From assembly GCA_002633025.1 (NCBI GenBank), contig NMRB01003277.1, positions 1 to 64,000 of the forward strand: a stretch of 64,000 bases of DNA, in the 5' to 3' direction. A program made the translations under genes and the position numbers. How positions within the stretch are numbered: position 1 is the first letter of the stretch; each line of letters starts with the position of its first letter. The notes beneath the pieces were generated by a model. The model saw only the letters and a program-made list of their open reading frames with translations. It was not told the DNA's origin and searched no databases. Source of the stretch: Notospermus geniculatus. Taxonomy: Eukaryota > Nemertea > Pilidiophora > Heteronemertea > Lineidae. Below are positions 1-10,784 of the stretch, piece by piece.

Positions 1-135
1 ATGTACATTGGGTTTAATGGACTGCAGTACGGTACGTAGTGAGAACTGGCAATAAAGAAATGCACCATGTACATGTACATTGGGTTTAATGGACTGCAGT
101 ACCGTACGTAGTGAGAACTGGCAATAAAGAAATGC
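1..135. repeat. Tandem duplication, period 72 bp
   Basis: Positions 1-63 recur at 73-135 with one substitution, joined by a short TACATG-rich linker. Only two copies lie inside the window, and the first may continue beyond the left edge. No coding sense was seen. Confidence 0.9.
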
Positions 136-226
136 TTGCCTCACGAAGATCGCTCCTCTCTTTCATGCTTTCGATCACCAGAACTATTCTCGCATTATTT
201 CGCAGCATTTACACGATCTCTGCCTG

Positions 227-742
227 ATGCCATCAAGTATTCTGAGCCATCTGCAGAAAGGTGGATTTGCTCTAAGTCTAAAAGGTATACCATTCTACTT
301 GGTTGCATTGGATAAGGCTCATGAGACGACCATCAATAAGGATGTGAAAAGTGCTCTTTCCATTCCTGATGATGACTATGTAGTTGCCAAGTCTAGATAC
401 TTACCTTATCGAGCTAACTGGTTCCAGAAGGTTGATGCACAACTCCAGCCCCAAAGGTTTGATAGGAAATTCCTTGTCTTCCCTCCTTTTATCATCCAAC
501 TAGAACTTCGCAACATCTCACAGTGCCAAATGAAGTTCAAGAATACCTGTGTCAATCCATTTGATTACAACAAAGAGAATCATTGTACAACTTGCAATAC
601 ATTGTATATTCAAACTGGGCCTGCCATTCCGTCCACTCCTCTTAAACAGAAACAGTTGAGAGAATTGCCTGCCCTCAGAATTTTATCCGATTCGTCGCCA
701 CATAAAACACCACGGGGGGAGAAATTCTCGTCATCCAAGTGA
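227..742 (+). CDS. Orphan ORF fragment, probably transposon-associated
   Basis: This is an open frame of 171 codons in a region without other long frames. Near residues 28-38 it carries the string ALDKAHETTINKD. That resembles a D-x-AHE-x-x-INKD block I associate with uncharacterised, repeat-borne proteins of marine invertebrates. The C-terminal half has a Cys pair (CTTCNT) and is then rich in Pro, Lys and Ser. No start context, splice site or second domain supports a complete gene, so this is more likely a remnant of a longer element protein than a functional gene. No function is assigned. The family link is from memory of the motif and is weak. Confidence 0.35.
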   Translation: MPSSILSHLQKGGFALSLKGIPFYLVALDKAHETTINKDVKSALSIPDDDYVVAKSRYLPYRANWFQKVDAQLQPQRFDRKFLVFPPFIIQLELRNISQCQMKFKNTCVNPFDYNKENHCTTCNTLYIQTGPAIPSTPLKQKQLRELPALRILSDSSPHKTPRGEKFSSSK

Positions 743-1157
743 TGACCACAAAATCGCATCGTTACATTTTATTCGTGTGTTGCCACCAGAAGTCGCACTG
801 CCTGAATTTTGGCTTTACGTAATAGGCAGAGGCTTCAACTTTTTTACGGTTGTGGGGTACATGAATTTGTCAACTTGATGCCTTGAATTCCATTTCTGAG
901 GATAACAGATGTTTTCAGCACAATTAGAAAAGACTGAGCGTAGCGTTGCTTAAAATGCTGAATTGAATGCTACTGCAGCAGTGAGGAAATTGGACCTTGT
1001 TCTGCAGAAGGTAGTGTCGGAGGTGATCTGCGTTGTGTCGTCTTGTCTTCGGCCGTTGGATGTGCTCGTGTACATGTCCCGTTTCAAGCATAAAGTCATG
1101 TCGGACCAGGAGAAATCTGCGTCACAAGGGGCGTACAAGGTGCATGTTGAGTACATG
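743..1157. other. Gene-free spacer
   Basis: No convincing coding, RNA or repeat structure was seen between the first ORF and the minisatellite. Short overlapping frames here lack any recognisable motif. Confidence 0.5.
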
Positions 1158-1592
1158 CTCTATTCGCCTTATCTCATTTCACCTTTTCCCATTTCGCCTT
1201 CAAAAAGTGTACATTTCGCCTTTTCCGGATTCGCCTTCTCTCATTTCGCCTTCTCCTACTTCGCCTTGTGTCATTTTACCTTTGTCTCTATTTGCCTTTT
1301 CCTACCTCGCCTTTTCCTGTTTTGCCTCTGTTTCTTTTTGCCTTTTCTTAAGTGGCCTTTTCTTGTTTTGCCTTTATCTTAATTTGCCTTTGTCTTTTTT
1401 TGCCTTGTCTTAGTCTGCCTTGTCTCAATTCGCATTTGTCTAAATTTGCCTTCTTCCTAATTCGCCTTCTCTCATCTTGCCTTTGTCTTTATTCGCCTTA
1501 CTCTTATTTTGCCTTCTTCCTATTTCGCCTTGTTCCATCTTGCCTTAGTCTCATCTTACCTTTTCCTATTTTGCCTTTGTTTCATTTTACCT
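1158..1592 (+). repeat. Pyrimidine-rich minisatellite, about 13-bp unit (block 1)
   Basis: A degenerate unit of roughly 12-14 bp, close to TTCGCCTTTTCTCA, repeats about 33 times. C and T dominate the plus strand, which leaves all three forward frames open; those frames are artefacts of the repeat. The same unit reappears on the opposite strand at 2081-2510. Confidence 0.9.
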
Positions 1593-2080
1593 TTTTTTTA
1601 AAAACTGCATTCCGTGACCTGAAACTAATATTCTACACCCAAACATTTGTCAAAGAGTTATTCTGTGCGAGTTTTCAACAAACATTTGATAATACATGTA
1701 CATGTATTACCCGATTTTTCAAGCGTTCACAGACAGAGAATGATATCAGTGCAAGAGCAACTATACTTTCGTATGGAAAAATCATCGAATGATTAAACAG
1801 CAGTGTAGAGTGAAACATTTCCGATCCGTGGATACCAATTAAGTTTTAGATTTATCGTGAATGATATGAACGAAACTGATCTGGAAACAGCCAAGCTACT
1901 CACCAATCCCCAAGATGTGTTAGCCTACTGAAGAAATTGCCGACTGTGGCCTCTTTTAAATATGCACTAACAGCTACTAAGTAACTCTTGGTGAGGGCAT
2001 GTGCCAAAATGGTCTCCTAGGTTCATTTTCTGAAGGTACGGCAACAAAAAGGCATGACACAATACATATACATGTATGAG

Positions 2081-2510
2081 AAGGTAAAGTAGGATGTGGC
2101 AGGATGGGACGAAGGTGAATTGAGAAAAGGCCAGTCAAGACAAAGGCAGAATAAAACAAAGGCAAGATAAGCGAAGGCAAATTTAGAAAAGGCGAGATGA
2201 GAAATGGCAAAATGAGAAAAGGCAAATCGGGAAGAAGGTGAAATGGGACAAAGGCTAATCGAGAAAATGCGAAAAGAGAAAAGGCAAAATAATACAAAGG
2301 CAGAATAGAACAAAGGCGAAATATGAGAAGGCGATTTGGGATGAGGCGAGATGAGATAAAGGTGAATTGGGAGTAAGGCAAGTTAAGACAAAGGCAGAAT
2401 AATACAAAGGCAAGTTAGGTGAAGGCGAATTGGGAAAAGGCGAGATGTGGAATGGCAAAATGAGAAAAGGCAAAATGAGAGAAGGCGAATTGAGATAAGG
2501 CGAATAGAGC
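2081..2510 (-). repeat. Minisatellite block 2, inverted relative to block 1
   Basis: The unit AAGGCGAATTGAGA and variants run for about 430 bp. It is the reverse complement of the 1158-1592 unit. The two blocks are similar in length and separated by about 490 bp of unrelated sequence, so the whole could fold into a long imperfect hairpin. Predicted ORFs across it are repeat artefacts. Confidence 0.9.
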
Positions 2511-2582
2511 AGACACCGCATGTTGTGACATCAAGACAGGGAGATCCCAGTACAAGCCCAGATTACGGCGCCACTGCGGAGG

Positions 2583-3047
2583 ATGGAACTGGGAAGGAGA
2601 GAGTACTTCACCGTAATCTGCTGTTACATGACCTGGCTTACTCTCGACACTGATACTCCACCTCGTGATACCACGGCAAGGAACAAGCCCGCAGAAACAG
2701 TTGAGAATGAACAACCTCAATGTGACGATGATTCAGATAGTGAGGATGAATTTGTTGGGATTGCGATCGGCAATTTTCAACAGGAGGGAGAGAGGCCCAG
2801 TAATGAAGTAGAACCTCTTGGATTGGATAATGCAGATGACAGTGAAAAAAATCAGGCGGTGGCTATTGAGGACCGCAGTGTCAATCCTGAATCACAACCC
2901 GAGGAACCTGGCGTCATCGAATCATCACAGTTGAGGCCGGATGCGGCATCACGTGTGAACTGTGAAATACGTTCCTGTGTAATCTTGATGAGGATGATGT
3001 CTCCGCGAGTTTATGAGGACGACGTTAAAGTGGTGATTCTCAGTTGA
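2583..3047 (+). CDS. Short acidic ORF of unknown identity
   Basis: An open frame of 154 codons begins directly after the inverted minisatellite. Residues about 45-130 are strongly acidic and polar, with an EDEF-type stretch and many Asp, Glu, Asn and Gln. No domain, signal peptide or membrane segment is visible. Composition suggests a linker region of a larger protein, but no splice signals or homology support it, and the first 30 codons overlap low-complexity flank. It may be fortuitous. Confidence 0.2.
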   Translation: MELGRREYFTVICCYMTWLTLDTDTPPRDTTARNKPAETVENEQPQCDDDSDSEDEFVGIAIGNFQQEGERPSNEVEPLGLDNADDSEKNQAVAIEDRSVNPESQPEEPGVIESSQLRPDAASRVNCEIRSCVILMRMMSPRVYEDDVKVVILS

Positions 3048-3261
3048 TGAACAATTTCAAATTTAACCCTTTCGGGACTGGACGAAGCTGGGAAGTGTAC
3101 ATTTCGTGACATGAATCTCTGATGCCTCTACAACAAGAGGCCCATGGGCCTTGCGCTCAGCTGACTATGACCTGCCAACTCAAGAGGCTGAAAGAGGGGA
3201 AACGAAATATGAATAGTATGCCTTTTTAATGGTTAGCAAGCAAAGCGTTCCTCCTGGAAAT

Positions 3262-3970
3262 CAGTTCAGTGGAAAGGGGTTGATATCACGTCGTGAATCG
3301 AGATAGATGTCGTATTACACCTATTGGGTGGGAAGGGGTTAATATCACTTCATCAATCGAAAAAGATATCAGACCACTTGGGTAGAAAGGGGTTAACATC
3401 GCTTATTGAATTGAAATAGATATAGGCCCGTATTCTAGAACGTTCCTTAACGTTAAGGTCGACCTTAAGTCTATTGTAAAACCATCGAGAACAATAGATT
3501 TAAGGTGTACCTTAAAGTTAAGGAACGTTCTAGAATACGGGCCATAGTATTACACCCATTGGGTTGGAAGGGGTTAATATCACTCCGTGACTCTTATCAG
3601 ACCACTTGGGTAGGAAGGGGTTAATATTGCTTGGTGAATCGAGACAGATATTGTATTACACTCATTGGGTGGGAAGGGGTTAATATCACTTCATGAATCC
3701 AAAACGATATCTCATCAGACCACTTGGGTAGGAAGGGGTTAATATCTCTGGATGGCGTATTACATCCATTGGGTGGGAAGGGGTTAATATGACTTCATGA
3801 ATCGAGATGATACATGTTGTATCATATCAGAGCCATTTTGTGGGAAGGGGTTAAAATATATTACAGGTCACACGTGAGGAAGGGTTAATACCAGATAATA
3901 GGCCTGCAACTCTTGGTGAATCGAGATAGATCTTAATGACACCCACACGGTGGTAAGGGGTTAATGGATG
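3262..3970 (+). repeat. Tandem array of about 60-bp units
   Basis: The motif GGGAAGGGGTTAATATCAC recurs about ten times with units alternating between ATTACACCCATTGGGTG and CAGACCACTTGGGTA linkers. Copies diverge toward the right end. The array lies inside the GAGGCCC retroelement-like insertion and is itself interrupted by a foldback MITE at 3425-3543. Confidence 0.85.
3425..3543. mobile_element. 119-bp foldback MITE inserted in the tandem array
   Basis: The arms GGCCCGTATTCTAGAACG and its complement are near perfect for about 45 bp. The insertion breaks a unit of the array, and the flanking trinucleotide ATA (3422-3424 and 3544-3546) appears duplicated. Neighbouring units show the uninterrupted site. 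There is no coding potential. Confidence 0.8.
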
Positions 3971-5660
3971 GGAACCGATCCATAATTCATAAAACCTTTT
4001 CAGGCGTAGTTCCTTGCTGTGACATTGAATATCAACATACATGAATATCAACATATGAAGTATAAACAGGGTAAAGCTACTCGGTTGCCTGGATGCCCGC
4101 CCACTGTTTAGTGAGACCACAGCACTAGTTCATGCTTGAATCATGGTGGTGAGGTTGATCATCTTGTGTCAATGCATGCTCCACTAGGCCTACTAGACTG
4201 TTCCAAAAAATGTACCTATTTCAATGACCTAAGTTACCAATTAGGCATTGAGACTGTTACCCCACTTAAAAAAATGAGTTTAAGTATGTGACCTTACCTG
4301 ATGAAAGATAGTCATGATATAACAGCACGTTGAACTTCTCAAGTGATGAAAAGCACAGTCATGACAGTGTGGCCATGTTGAACATAGTATCAGTCCAGTC
4401 TCAGTGTTACATGTACCACTGGCTACATGTAGGTGGACAGGACACCAGTTACAGAGTCACTCTAGGAACTTTGAAGTGCGGGAAATTCAAATACCCCTGT
4501 TTTTGATTTTATTGAATAGCACCCCCTGGTGGACAGATCTAACATTATTTTCCCTTTGAAATGATGTAGAAAATATCAACCTATCTATTCCATCAATTTT
4601 GGTCGACATATTTATCACAGGTGCTGAGATATTGAGATATTTCGTTTTGCGCAAATTGCCCCCTGGGGGGCATAATATGGGTCAAATCGCAAAAATGTTT
4701 GGTCCTGTTTCGAGTCCTTCCTAGGGCCTACCCCCTCCACCCACTTTCATGACCCTGGGCCTTGCGGTTGCAAAACGTGCCAGTTTAACGGACGCCACAC
4801 AGACACATCCGGATGCCACTCAGTATACATATGACTAGCTCCGCTGACCTTTGGTCAGCTGAGCTAAAAACGCGCCTAGCTCCCTAAAACAGCAACCAAA
4901 ACTGGCCACAAGACATTCATTCTGGAGGCAACTAAATGGACCACGACCTCATGCAGGTTTGCTTCTTCCAAAATGTCTGTGAGAGAAGCAGGAGAGAGCC
5001 GAAGATGCAAGTTGTGAAGAAATAGTCGCATTTGGCCTACGTTTTCGTCAGGTCGCCAATCTTTAAACGTCTATATCTCGATAACCGCTGCTCCTACGCG
5101 GCTGACGGTCGGCCAAAAGCTACTTTTTTCTGCTCTTTCTTTTCGCGCTAGTCGCGTCGTCGTATCTGCTTCCGTTCCCAAGATATGGCCATTTTGTCAC
5201 AACATGTCAGATTTGCACTTGGGAGTCTGTCAATCTTGAGCCCGGGACAAAGGTTAAAATGCAATTTGACCGAGGTTTCTTCAAACAGAGCAAAACCGCG
5301 TGTTCAGGGGGGGGGGTAGTCTCGCATTAAAAAATATGCAAACAGGACGCGATCGGTCCACTGGTTACGATTCTATGTCCGTTTGAATGAGCAAGGGTGT
5401 GTGGTACATGCCAATCTCGCCAAACGGCGAGATCCGTCCCGAAAGGGTTAAAGCGCACGAAATGAAATTATAATTTAATGAGTAAACCATAAATAGATAT
5501 AATAATATTACAAAAAGAGGAAGTCATAAAAGACAAAGTGATGAAGGAAAACCCGGTCCCTAAATGTGTGGTTCTGTCAGTGCCAAAATTGGAGGACGAA
5601 ATCCTTGAACTCCTCCCAGTTAAAATACCATAATAATAATAAACAAGAAGTCAATCTCCA

Positions 5661-5698
5661 GAATTTTCGACCCCAACCGGGGTCTTTTTCAAGTGGAA
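5661..5698 (-). ncRNA. Degenerate hammerhead-like motif
   Basis: On the minus strand a perfect stem GACCCC-GGTT-GGGGTC is followed by GAAAATTC, as in the better copies near 16.3 and 49.4 kb. The expected CTGANGA box is mutated to CTTGAAAA-like sequence, so catalytic competence is not expected. It is listed as a relic of the same dispersed family. Confidence 0.35.
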
Positions 5699-5848
5699 CT
5701 TTACAATCTGAAACTCTAGAAAAGACTCCCAGTTAAAAAGTAAAGTATCCCAGTTAAAATACCGGTGTAGTGTTTTTCACTGCCCCGCGTATGCCAATGC
5801 CCCCAACAAAAGATTGACGGAATAAGCCGCGACGTGACAATGGAGAAG

Positions 5849-6010
5849 GGTTTACTAGTCCGAAGGTTCAATAGTCCGAAGGTTCATTAGTTAGAAGGTT
5901 CACTAGTCCGAAGGTTCAGTAGTGCGAAAATTAAGGATCACTGGTCCGAAGGTTCACTAGTCCGAAGGTGCACTAAATCGAAGGTCCACCCGTCCGAAGT
6001 TGACTAGTCC
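5849..6010 (+). repeat. 16-bp minisatellite
   Basis: The unit CTAGTCCGAAGGTTCA is repeated about ten times with substitutions and one short insertion near 5930. It has no coding meaning and is likely a slippage product. Confidence 0.9.
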
Positions 6011-6287
6011 ATTGGATGGGTTCGGCAGTGGATTAGGGTGGGATGGGGCGACCTTAGGGTCAGAATTAAGTGGGAAAGTAGGTGGATCATTATTAATATC
6101 AGCGCCTACTCCCTTGAGTAACTGTGAGGCGAAGGTTCACGGGACACCCTGAAACTCGGTTTCAGTTCGCTGCCTGACACTAACTGCATTCTTTGCTCAT
6201 AACTCCGTTATTATTGGTCCGAATGAGCTGAAATTACTTGCAAATTAAAGAGAATTATATTTGCTACATGTTGAATGCCATTTAGCG

Positions 6288-6435
6288 ACATTTAACAGGG
6301 ATTTCAAAAAGCACGGCAAGTTTGCCATGTTACAAAAACATGTGATTTTCAGACACGGGTTTCATGAATCCAGGCAATTCATAGGTGTGACCCCCAAAAA
6401 TCCGGGGAATTTATGTAGTGTAACCACGGTTATTG
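6288..6435 (+). mobile_element. Right half of a GGTTACAC-ended MITE
   Basis: This segment, including CAGACACGGGTTTC and ATTTATGTAGTGTAACCACG, matches the right half of the full copy at 57551-57916. The left half is missing here. It sits directly upstream of the transposase relic, so an open frame running through it does not represent coding sequence. Confidence 0.7.
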
Positions 6436-6530
6436 TCTGCAGGCTGGTGTGCTGCGATGTGTGCATCATTGCATTAACTCATCTAAGATCTTCATTACGT
6501 ATTCATTGCATAAACTCATCTTCTTTACAG

Positions 6531-7436
6531 GAATTCAATCCAGTGTTCCCTGGCTCACTGTTGACCAGAGAACAAGCCATCTTGATATTGACTGCATACC
6601 ACTTGCATCACAACCGCTCTGCTCGGGCCATTCAGGATATGCTCTCGTTTCTTAATGTTCTGATGCCAGGTGCCTTCCCAGCCACAAAGTTCTTATTTGA
6701 TAAAGAATTGGACAAGCTTGATGATAGCAGATACATATTTTGCTGCATGACATGTGGGACGAGGATTCCAGATGGAGATGAAATTTGTCCTGTTACAGAG
6801 TGTGGGCGTCGATTCAGCAAGAAAGAAAGTATGTGCAAGGGTAATTTTTGTATATACATGTATCTCCCATTGGCACACCAGCTAAAGAACTTTTTTGAGA
6901 ACAACACATCCAAAACATTTCCGAATGCTCAAAAACAACAAATGGATGACTACTCACATGTGTGCAATTCTGACTATTACCTGAGTTTAATTCGGGATGG
7001 GAAGATAGCAAAGGATGACTATACTCTGCTTTTCAATGTTGATGGTGTCCCCCTCTTTTCTTCCAGCAATACATCAATCACACCAATACAATGTGCTCTG
7101 TGTGAAGTAGAAAATACAAGGAAGCACATATTCCTGTGTGGACTTTGATTTGGGCAAGAGAAACCAAACATTGATGTACTGATGGAACCATTTGTTGAAG
7201 AATGCTCTACTTTATCAGAAACAGGCGTGGAATGGACCACTCAATTTGGCGAAATAGTTGTCACTAAAGTTCATCCGATTGTCTGTCCAGCTGATGCCGT
7301 TGCCACCCTGTACTACGGAATTGCCAGCAGTTCAATGGATATTTTGGATGCGACTGGTGTTTGCAGAGGGGTGTGTACCTTGAATGAAATGGCCAGGGCC
7401 ATTGTGCTCACCTCTGTGACAGAGTATGAAGTGTGA
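6531..7436 (+). pseudogene. Tnp2-like (Transposase_21, CACTA/EnSpm-type) transposase relic
   Basis: The frame opens after a good acceptor (TTCTTTACAG at 6521-6530) and resembles animal Tnp2-like transposases. An N-terminal helical segment (REQAILILTAYHLHHNRSA) and a KFLFDKELDKL block precede a zinc-ribbon with Cys pairs near residues 70-92. The diagnostic NVDGVPLFSSS block follows around residue 169, and then VEWTTQFGEIVVTKVHPIVC. An in-frame TGA at 7146-7148 falls where relatives have Trp in an LWFG-like motif, so the copy is dead at least as written. The frame continues unchanged to a stop at 7436, far short of a complete transposase of this group. The catalytic DDE region is not identifiable. 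Two further fragments of the same protein lie at 10.8 and 11.7 kb. Confidence 0.7.
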
Positions 7437-7472
7437 GTAGCCTGGTGATACACTGAATGGTGAAGGATTAGA

Positions 7473-7805
7473 ATTTTCTCAGCGACAGATAAACCGAATT
7501 CATTGGAATTTTTCACACAGTAACATCAGGATGTCATCAACAAGTCTACAAAATATCTAAGAGATCAGTCACACATTGCGCGAGTATTATCAAATTCAAA
7601 ACAGCATGTCAAAAAATCCAATATCAAAGCTAATGCAATATGACCTTCATCATGTTCACGCAAATGTTGACATGCTGTTTTGAATTTGACAATACTCGCA
7701 TCATTTGCGACCGATCCCCTAGATATTTTGCAGACTTGTTGATGATACCCTAAGGTTACTCTGCAAAAAAATCCAATGAATTCGGTTCATCTGTCGCTCA
7801 GAAAA
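7473..7805. mobile_element. Foldback MITE, about 330 bp
   Basis: The left arm (TTTTCTCAGCGACAGATAAA onward) is the imperfect reverse complement of the right arm ending TCTGTCGCTCAGAAAA, with arms of about 150 bp meeting near 7640. It lies immediately downstream of the transposase relic. No ORF. Confidence 0.8.
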
Positions 7806-8392
7806 CACTTGACAAAAAAAGTGGTTCACTTTTTTGGGACGATATATGGATATTATCAATCTATTCTACTGTAAAAAATTCAGCCCTAAATATTGAACGG
7901 TTTCAACATGACGAAAAAATCAAAAGTCAACAAATGCAACAAATGTCGAGAGTTGCAAAACATATCGCATTGAAATTAAACACTGCGTACTTCATTAACC
8001 TAAAAATGGAATTTTCTGAACATTTTACTGCATAAAGAAGGGGATTTTCCCAGCTTATTGTACAAATTTCAATTTTGTACTTTAAAGGGTTAGTGTGCCA
8101 TAGCAAAAACGTATCTGGTACCGAAAACTTCCCACACCTGCAGGTGCAGTGACAGTGCAATTTCCGGTACCAGATTATACATGTATTTTCACTGTAGCGG
8201 ACAGTTAGCCGTTCGTGGTATGAAAATGAAATTTGTACCATGGCATTGCTTTCACTCTGGCATCAACTTTTTGGATAATTTTGATTTCTTTCTTCGTGTC
8301 AAAACCAATCAATGTTCAGTGCTGAAACCTTTACAATAGATGGAAAATATCCGTCTCTTTGGATCCGTATATCTGCATGTCTAAAATATCAA

Positions 8393-8715
8393 GGGCCTGT
8401 TACAACTCATAACATTACACCGACGCATAATGTTACACTAACGCATAACGTTACTGGTGTAACGTTATACGCTGACCCATCCAACTCATAATGTTACAAT
8501 CGACGCATAATGTTACACTTTTTCTAACACATAACGTTACACTTTTTGACGCATAATGTTACACCTGATCCTAACGCATAACGTTACACCGACCTAACGC
8601 ATAATGTTACTCCACTGTTAAATTGGATGGGTCAGCGTATAATGTTACAACAGTAACGTTATGCGTTGGTGTAACATTATGCGTCGGTGTAACGTTATGA
8701 GTTGTAACAGGGCCC
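8393..8715. mobile_element. Foldback MITE filled with an ATAATGTTACAC minisatellite
   Basis: Ends GGGCCTGTTACAACTCATAA and its near complement define an inverted repeat. Inside, the unit ACGCATAATGTTAC is repeated about twelve times, mostly with orientation symmetric about the centre. No target duplication was clear. The internal repeats are unusually regular for a MITE. Confidence 0.8.
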
Positions 8716-9895
8716 AGCTTTTATAGTGTTGAAATAAATAAAAAATCCTTAGGGGGGATTTTTTTGTGACACCCGATATATGTATTAAGTTCAACCATAA
8801 AGACATCAAACCCCTAAAGCAAACACTTGGTTTCCGACATTCTGTGAATAACGTGATACCCAAAGAAATTTTCAATGAAACTTTCTCCAATTATTTTATA
8901 TGATAGCTGTAGGTCTTCTTCATGACATGTGAAAATCCCATACAATTCAATTAGGCCTAAGTAGTTCTTGTGATATGGAACATTTAGCAGCCAGTCGTCT
9001 TGCGCACAATGTGTCTCGTGGGTATCTGCTATACATTTAGATAGACTACATGTACAGGGATGTGACCAGGTTTATCCAGCCCTGGCACCTTTATGAATTG
9101 GTCATTCTTCACAAATTTGGGCTCTAACCATCTCCTGAAATACATTACGTCATGGAAGTGAAGTCCAATTTGGTATTTCGTACTTCGTTTTTCGTCAGAT
9201 TTGCGAAAACTCCCTAATTACTAGAAATATTCGCAAACTGATTCTTCATGAAGCAATTAATCGACATTAGCTTAGTGAGAGATCCCGGTACACCACTACA
9301 GAACGATTCTTTAAGATACAGTCTTCTACTGTCCCAAAAATGGCATGAAACTTTGATATGGGTGTACACATGGATTTACGGCCTATTGTAAGTTCATGCT
9401 AAATAGGTATAAAGAGGAAGGGCCTGGCGCCTTATTTCCAGTTGTTACCGCTAGGTGTCAGCTGCGCATGGGACCTCACAGCTCATTAAAATTGAGAATA
9501 AAATCCTCTTCAAACGGTCGTGACTCTGTTTCGAATAAACTTTGATCAGTGAAAATACCCGTCGTCGCTCATGGAGGAAAACTTCTTGTAATGCTAGTAT
9601 TTCATCCACCAGATTTTACGTTCAAACGGCGACACAAGTGGCATCCATCCAAAATCACCACTCTGAAGAACCCGAGAGATCTCAGGATGGATCCCTACAT
9701 ATGCCACCATGCACGGAGTCACTCGGCAGTACACGAGACTAGCACCATTGGAGTTCCCAAGTAGTCTAGGAGCTAACAAAGATTTAATGCACATCTCAAG
9801 TACAAAAACTTTTTTAGGTTTGGGGGTTAGTTTCTATCCCACTGATCACAAAAACCCAATTCTTAAGTTCTGCAAATGGTGCGTTTAGAAGATAG
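8716..9895. other. Region without recognised features
   Basis: No gene, RNA or repeat boundary could be supported here. Overlapping short ORFs near 9542-9764 lack motifs and splice signals. Confidence 0.5.
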
Positions 9896-10363
9896 AGCCG
9901 TTTGAATTTTGGGTACTGACTTTATCATTGGAGCAAAATCAGAGCATCAATGTACAGGGGCTTGGAATCTGATGTACAGCTAACTTTTAAATGGGTGGCT
10001 TGGGACCCTATCAATGTATTGTCAGTAGATAGAAACATGGGTCCCCTGAGACAGGAAAACATATTCTTACGTATTTTATCTTATTGGAAATGATGGTTTT
10101 ACATCTTTTTCAGAATTCTGGCCCGGCGGCCATTTTAAATTGATAAATTACTGTTTATTGAATTTCTCATCCTATAGCAAATAAAAACAAATAAGAATAT
10201 GCTAATCTGATTCTATGGACCCATGTTTCTATCTATTGGCAATACATTTATGGGGTCTCAAGCCACCCATTTAAAAGTTAGCTGTACATCAGTATCCAAG
10301 CCCCTGTACAAATGCTCTGATTTTGGTCCAATGACAAAGCCAGTACCCAAAGTTCAAACGGCT
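9896..10363. mobile_element. Palindromic element, family C, copy 1
   Basis: The arm starting AGCCGTTTGAATTTTGGGTA is complemented at 10344-10363. Internal landmarks are AAAAGTTAGCTGTACATC and AATACATTTATGGGGTCT. The same landmarks occur at 49624-50013 and 54229-54615, defining a family. A single N at 10364 sits at the right tip. Confidence 0.8.
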
Positions 10364-10784
10364 NTGTAGTGCTGATGTATGAAGTATGAAAAAACATATA
10401 CCGGTAAAGCAAAATATGAGAACGAAAATAAACCAAATAGAAGATGACTACCGGTACGTCGGTGTGACAGTACATTAAGGTGGTAAAGACCTAGTGTATG
10501 CTAACCTTCGCTGGGATCAATTTTCCCTTTCCAAAATCTAACTGCCAACGTAGCAATCTGATTGGTCGACTAATATCACTTGACTTCCACAGAACACAAC
10601 GCAACTTACCACTACTATGAAATGAACGCGCATGATTCACATATTAAAAAACAATGCCAAATACAACTGACTATAATAAATCACATCCCGACACAGAAAA
10701 CAACAGATAAATTGTCTTGGTTGATGTAATACGGCTTGTCATCATGGTCATGGTTTCTTGTATCCAGCCATAGTGATACCAAAC

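Larger units (their letters stand above)
3132..4870 (+). mobile_element. Retroelement-like insertion (GAGGCCC...GAGCTAAAAA ends)
   Basis: The insertion starts CAAGAGGCCCATGGGCC and ends CAGCTGAGCTAAAAA. The uninterrupted sister copy at 54 kb shows what is inserted. These ends resemble a widespread class of marine-invertebrate short retroelements; the same 3' end (GTGAGCTAAAAA) occurs at 46701-46711. The interior carries a tandem array (3262-3970) and no usable ORF. Class assignment is inference. Confidence 0.5.
3067..5447. mobile_element. TTAA-flanked (piggyBac-like termini) element, copy 1, interrupted
   Basis: The ends read TTAA-CCCTTTCGGG and CCCGAAAGGG-TTAA, with TTAA at 3063-3066 and 5448-5451. 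TTAA duplication with CCC termini is typical of piggyBac-type elements. The right part (4871-5447) matches a second copy at 54078-55079 over hundreds of bases. That comparison shows the element body is split by an insertion between about 3132 and 4870. There is no transposase ORF, so it is non-autonomous. Confidence 0.75.

Noticed and set aside
963-1792. Overlapping ORFs rich in Phe, Ser, Leu and Pro resembling membrane proteins
   Set aside because: They are translations of a 13-bp minisatellite open in all three frames.
3262-3970. CRISPR-like array
   Set aside because: The units are contiguous diverged tandem repeats without unique spacers, in a eukaryotic retroelement context.
6261-6530. 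N-terminal extension of the transposase frame
   Set aside because: It is MITE sequence shared with 57.8 kb plus a probable intron; coding starts after the acceptor at 6530.
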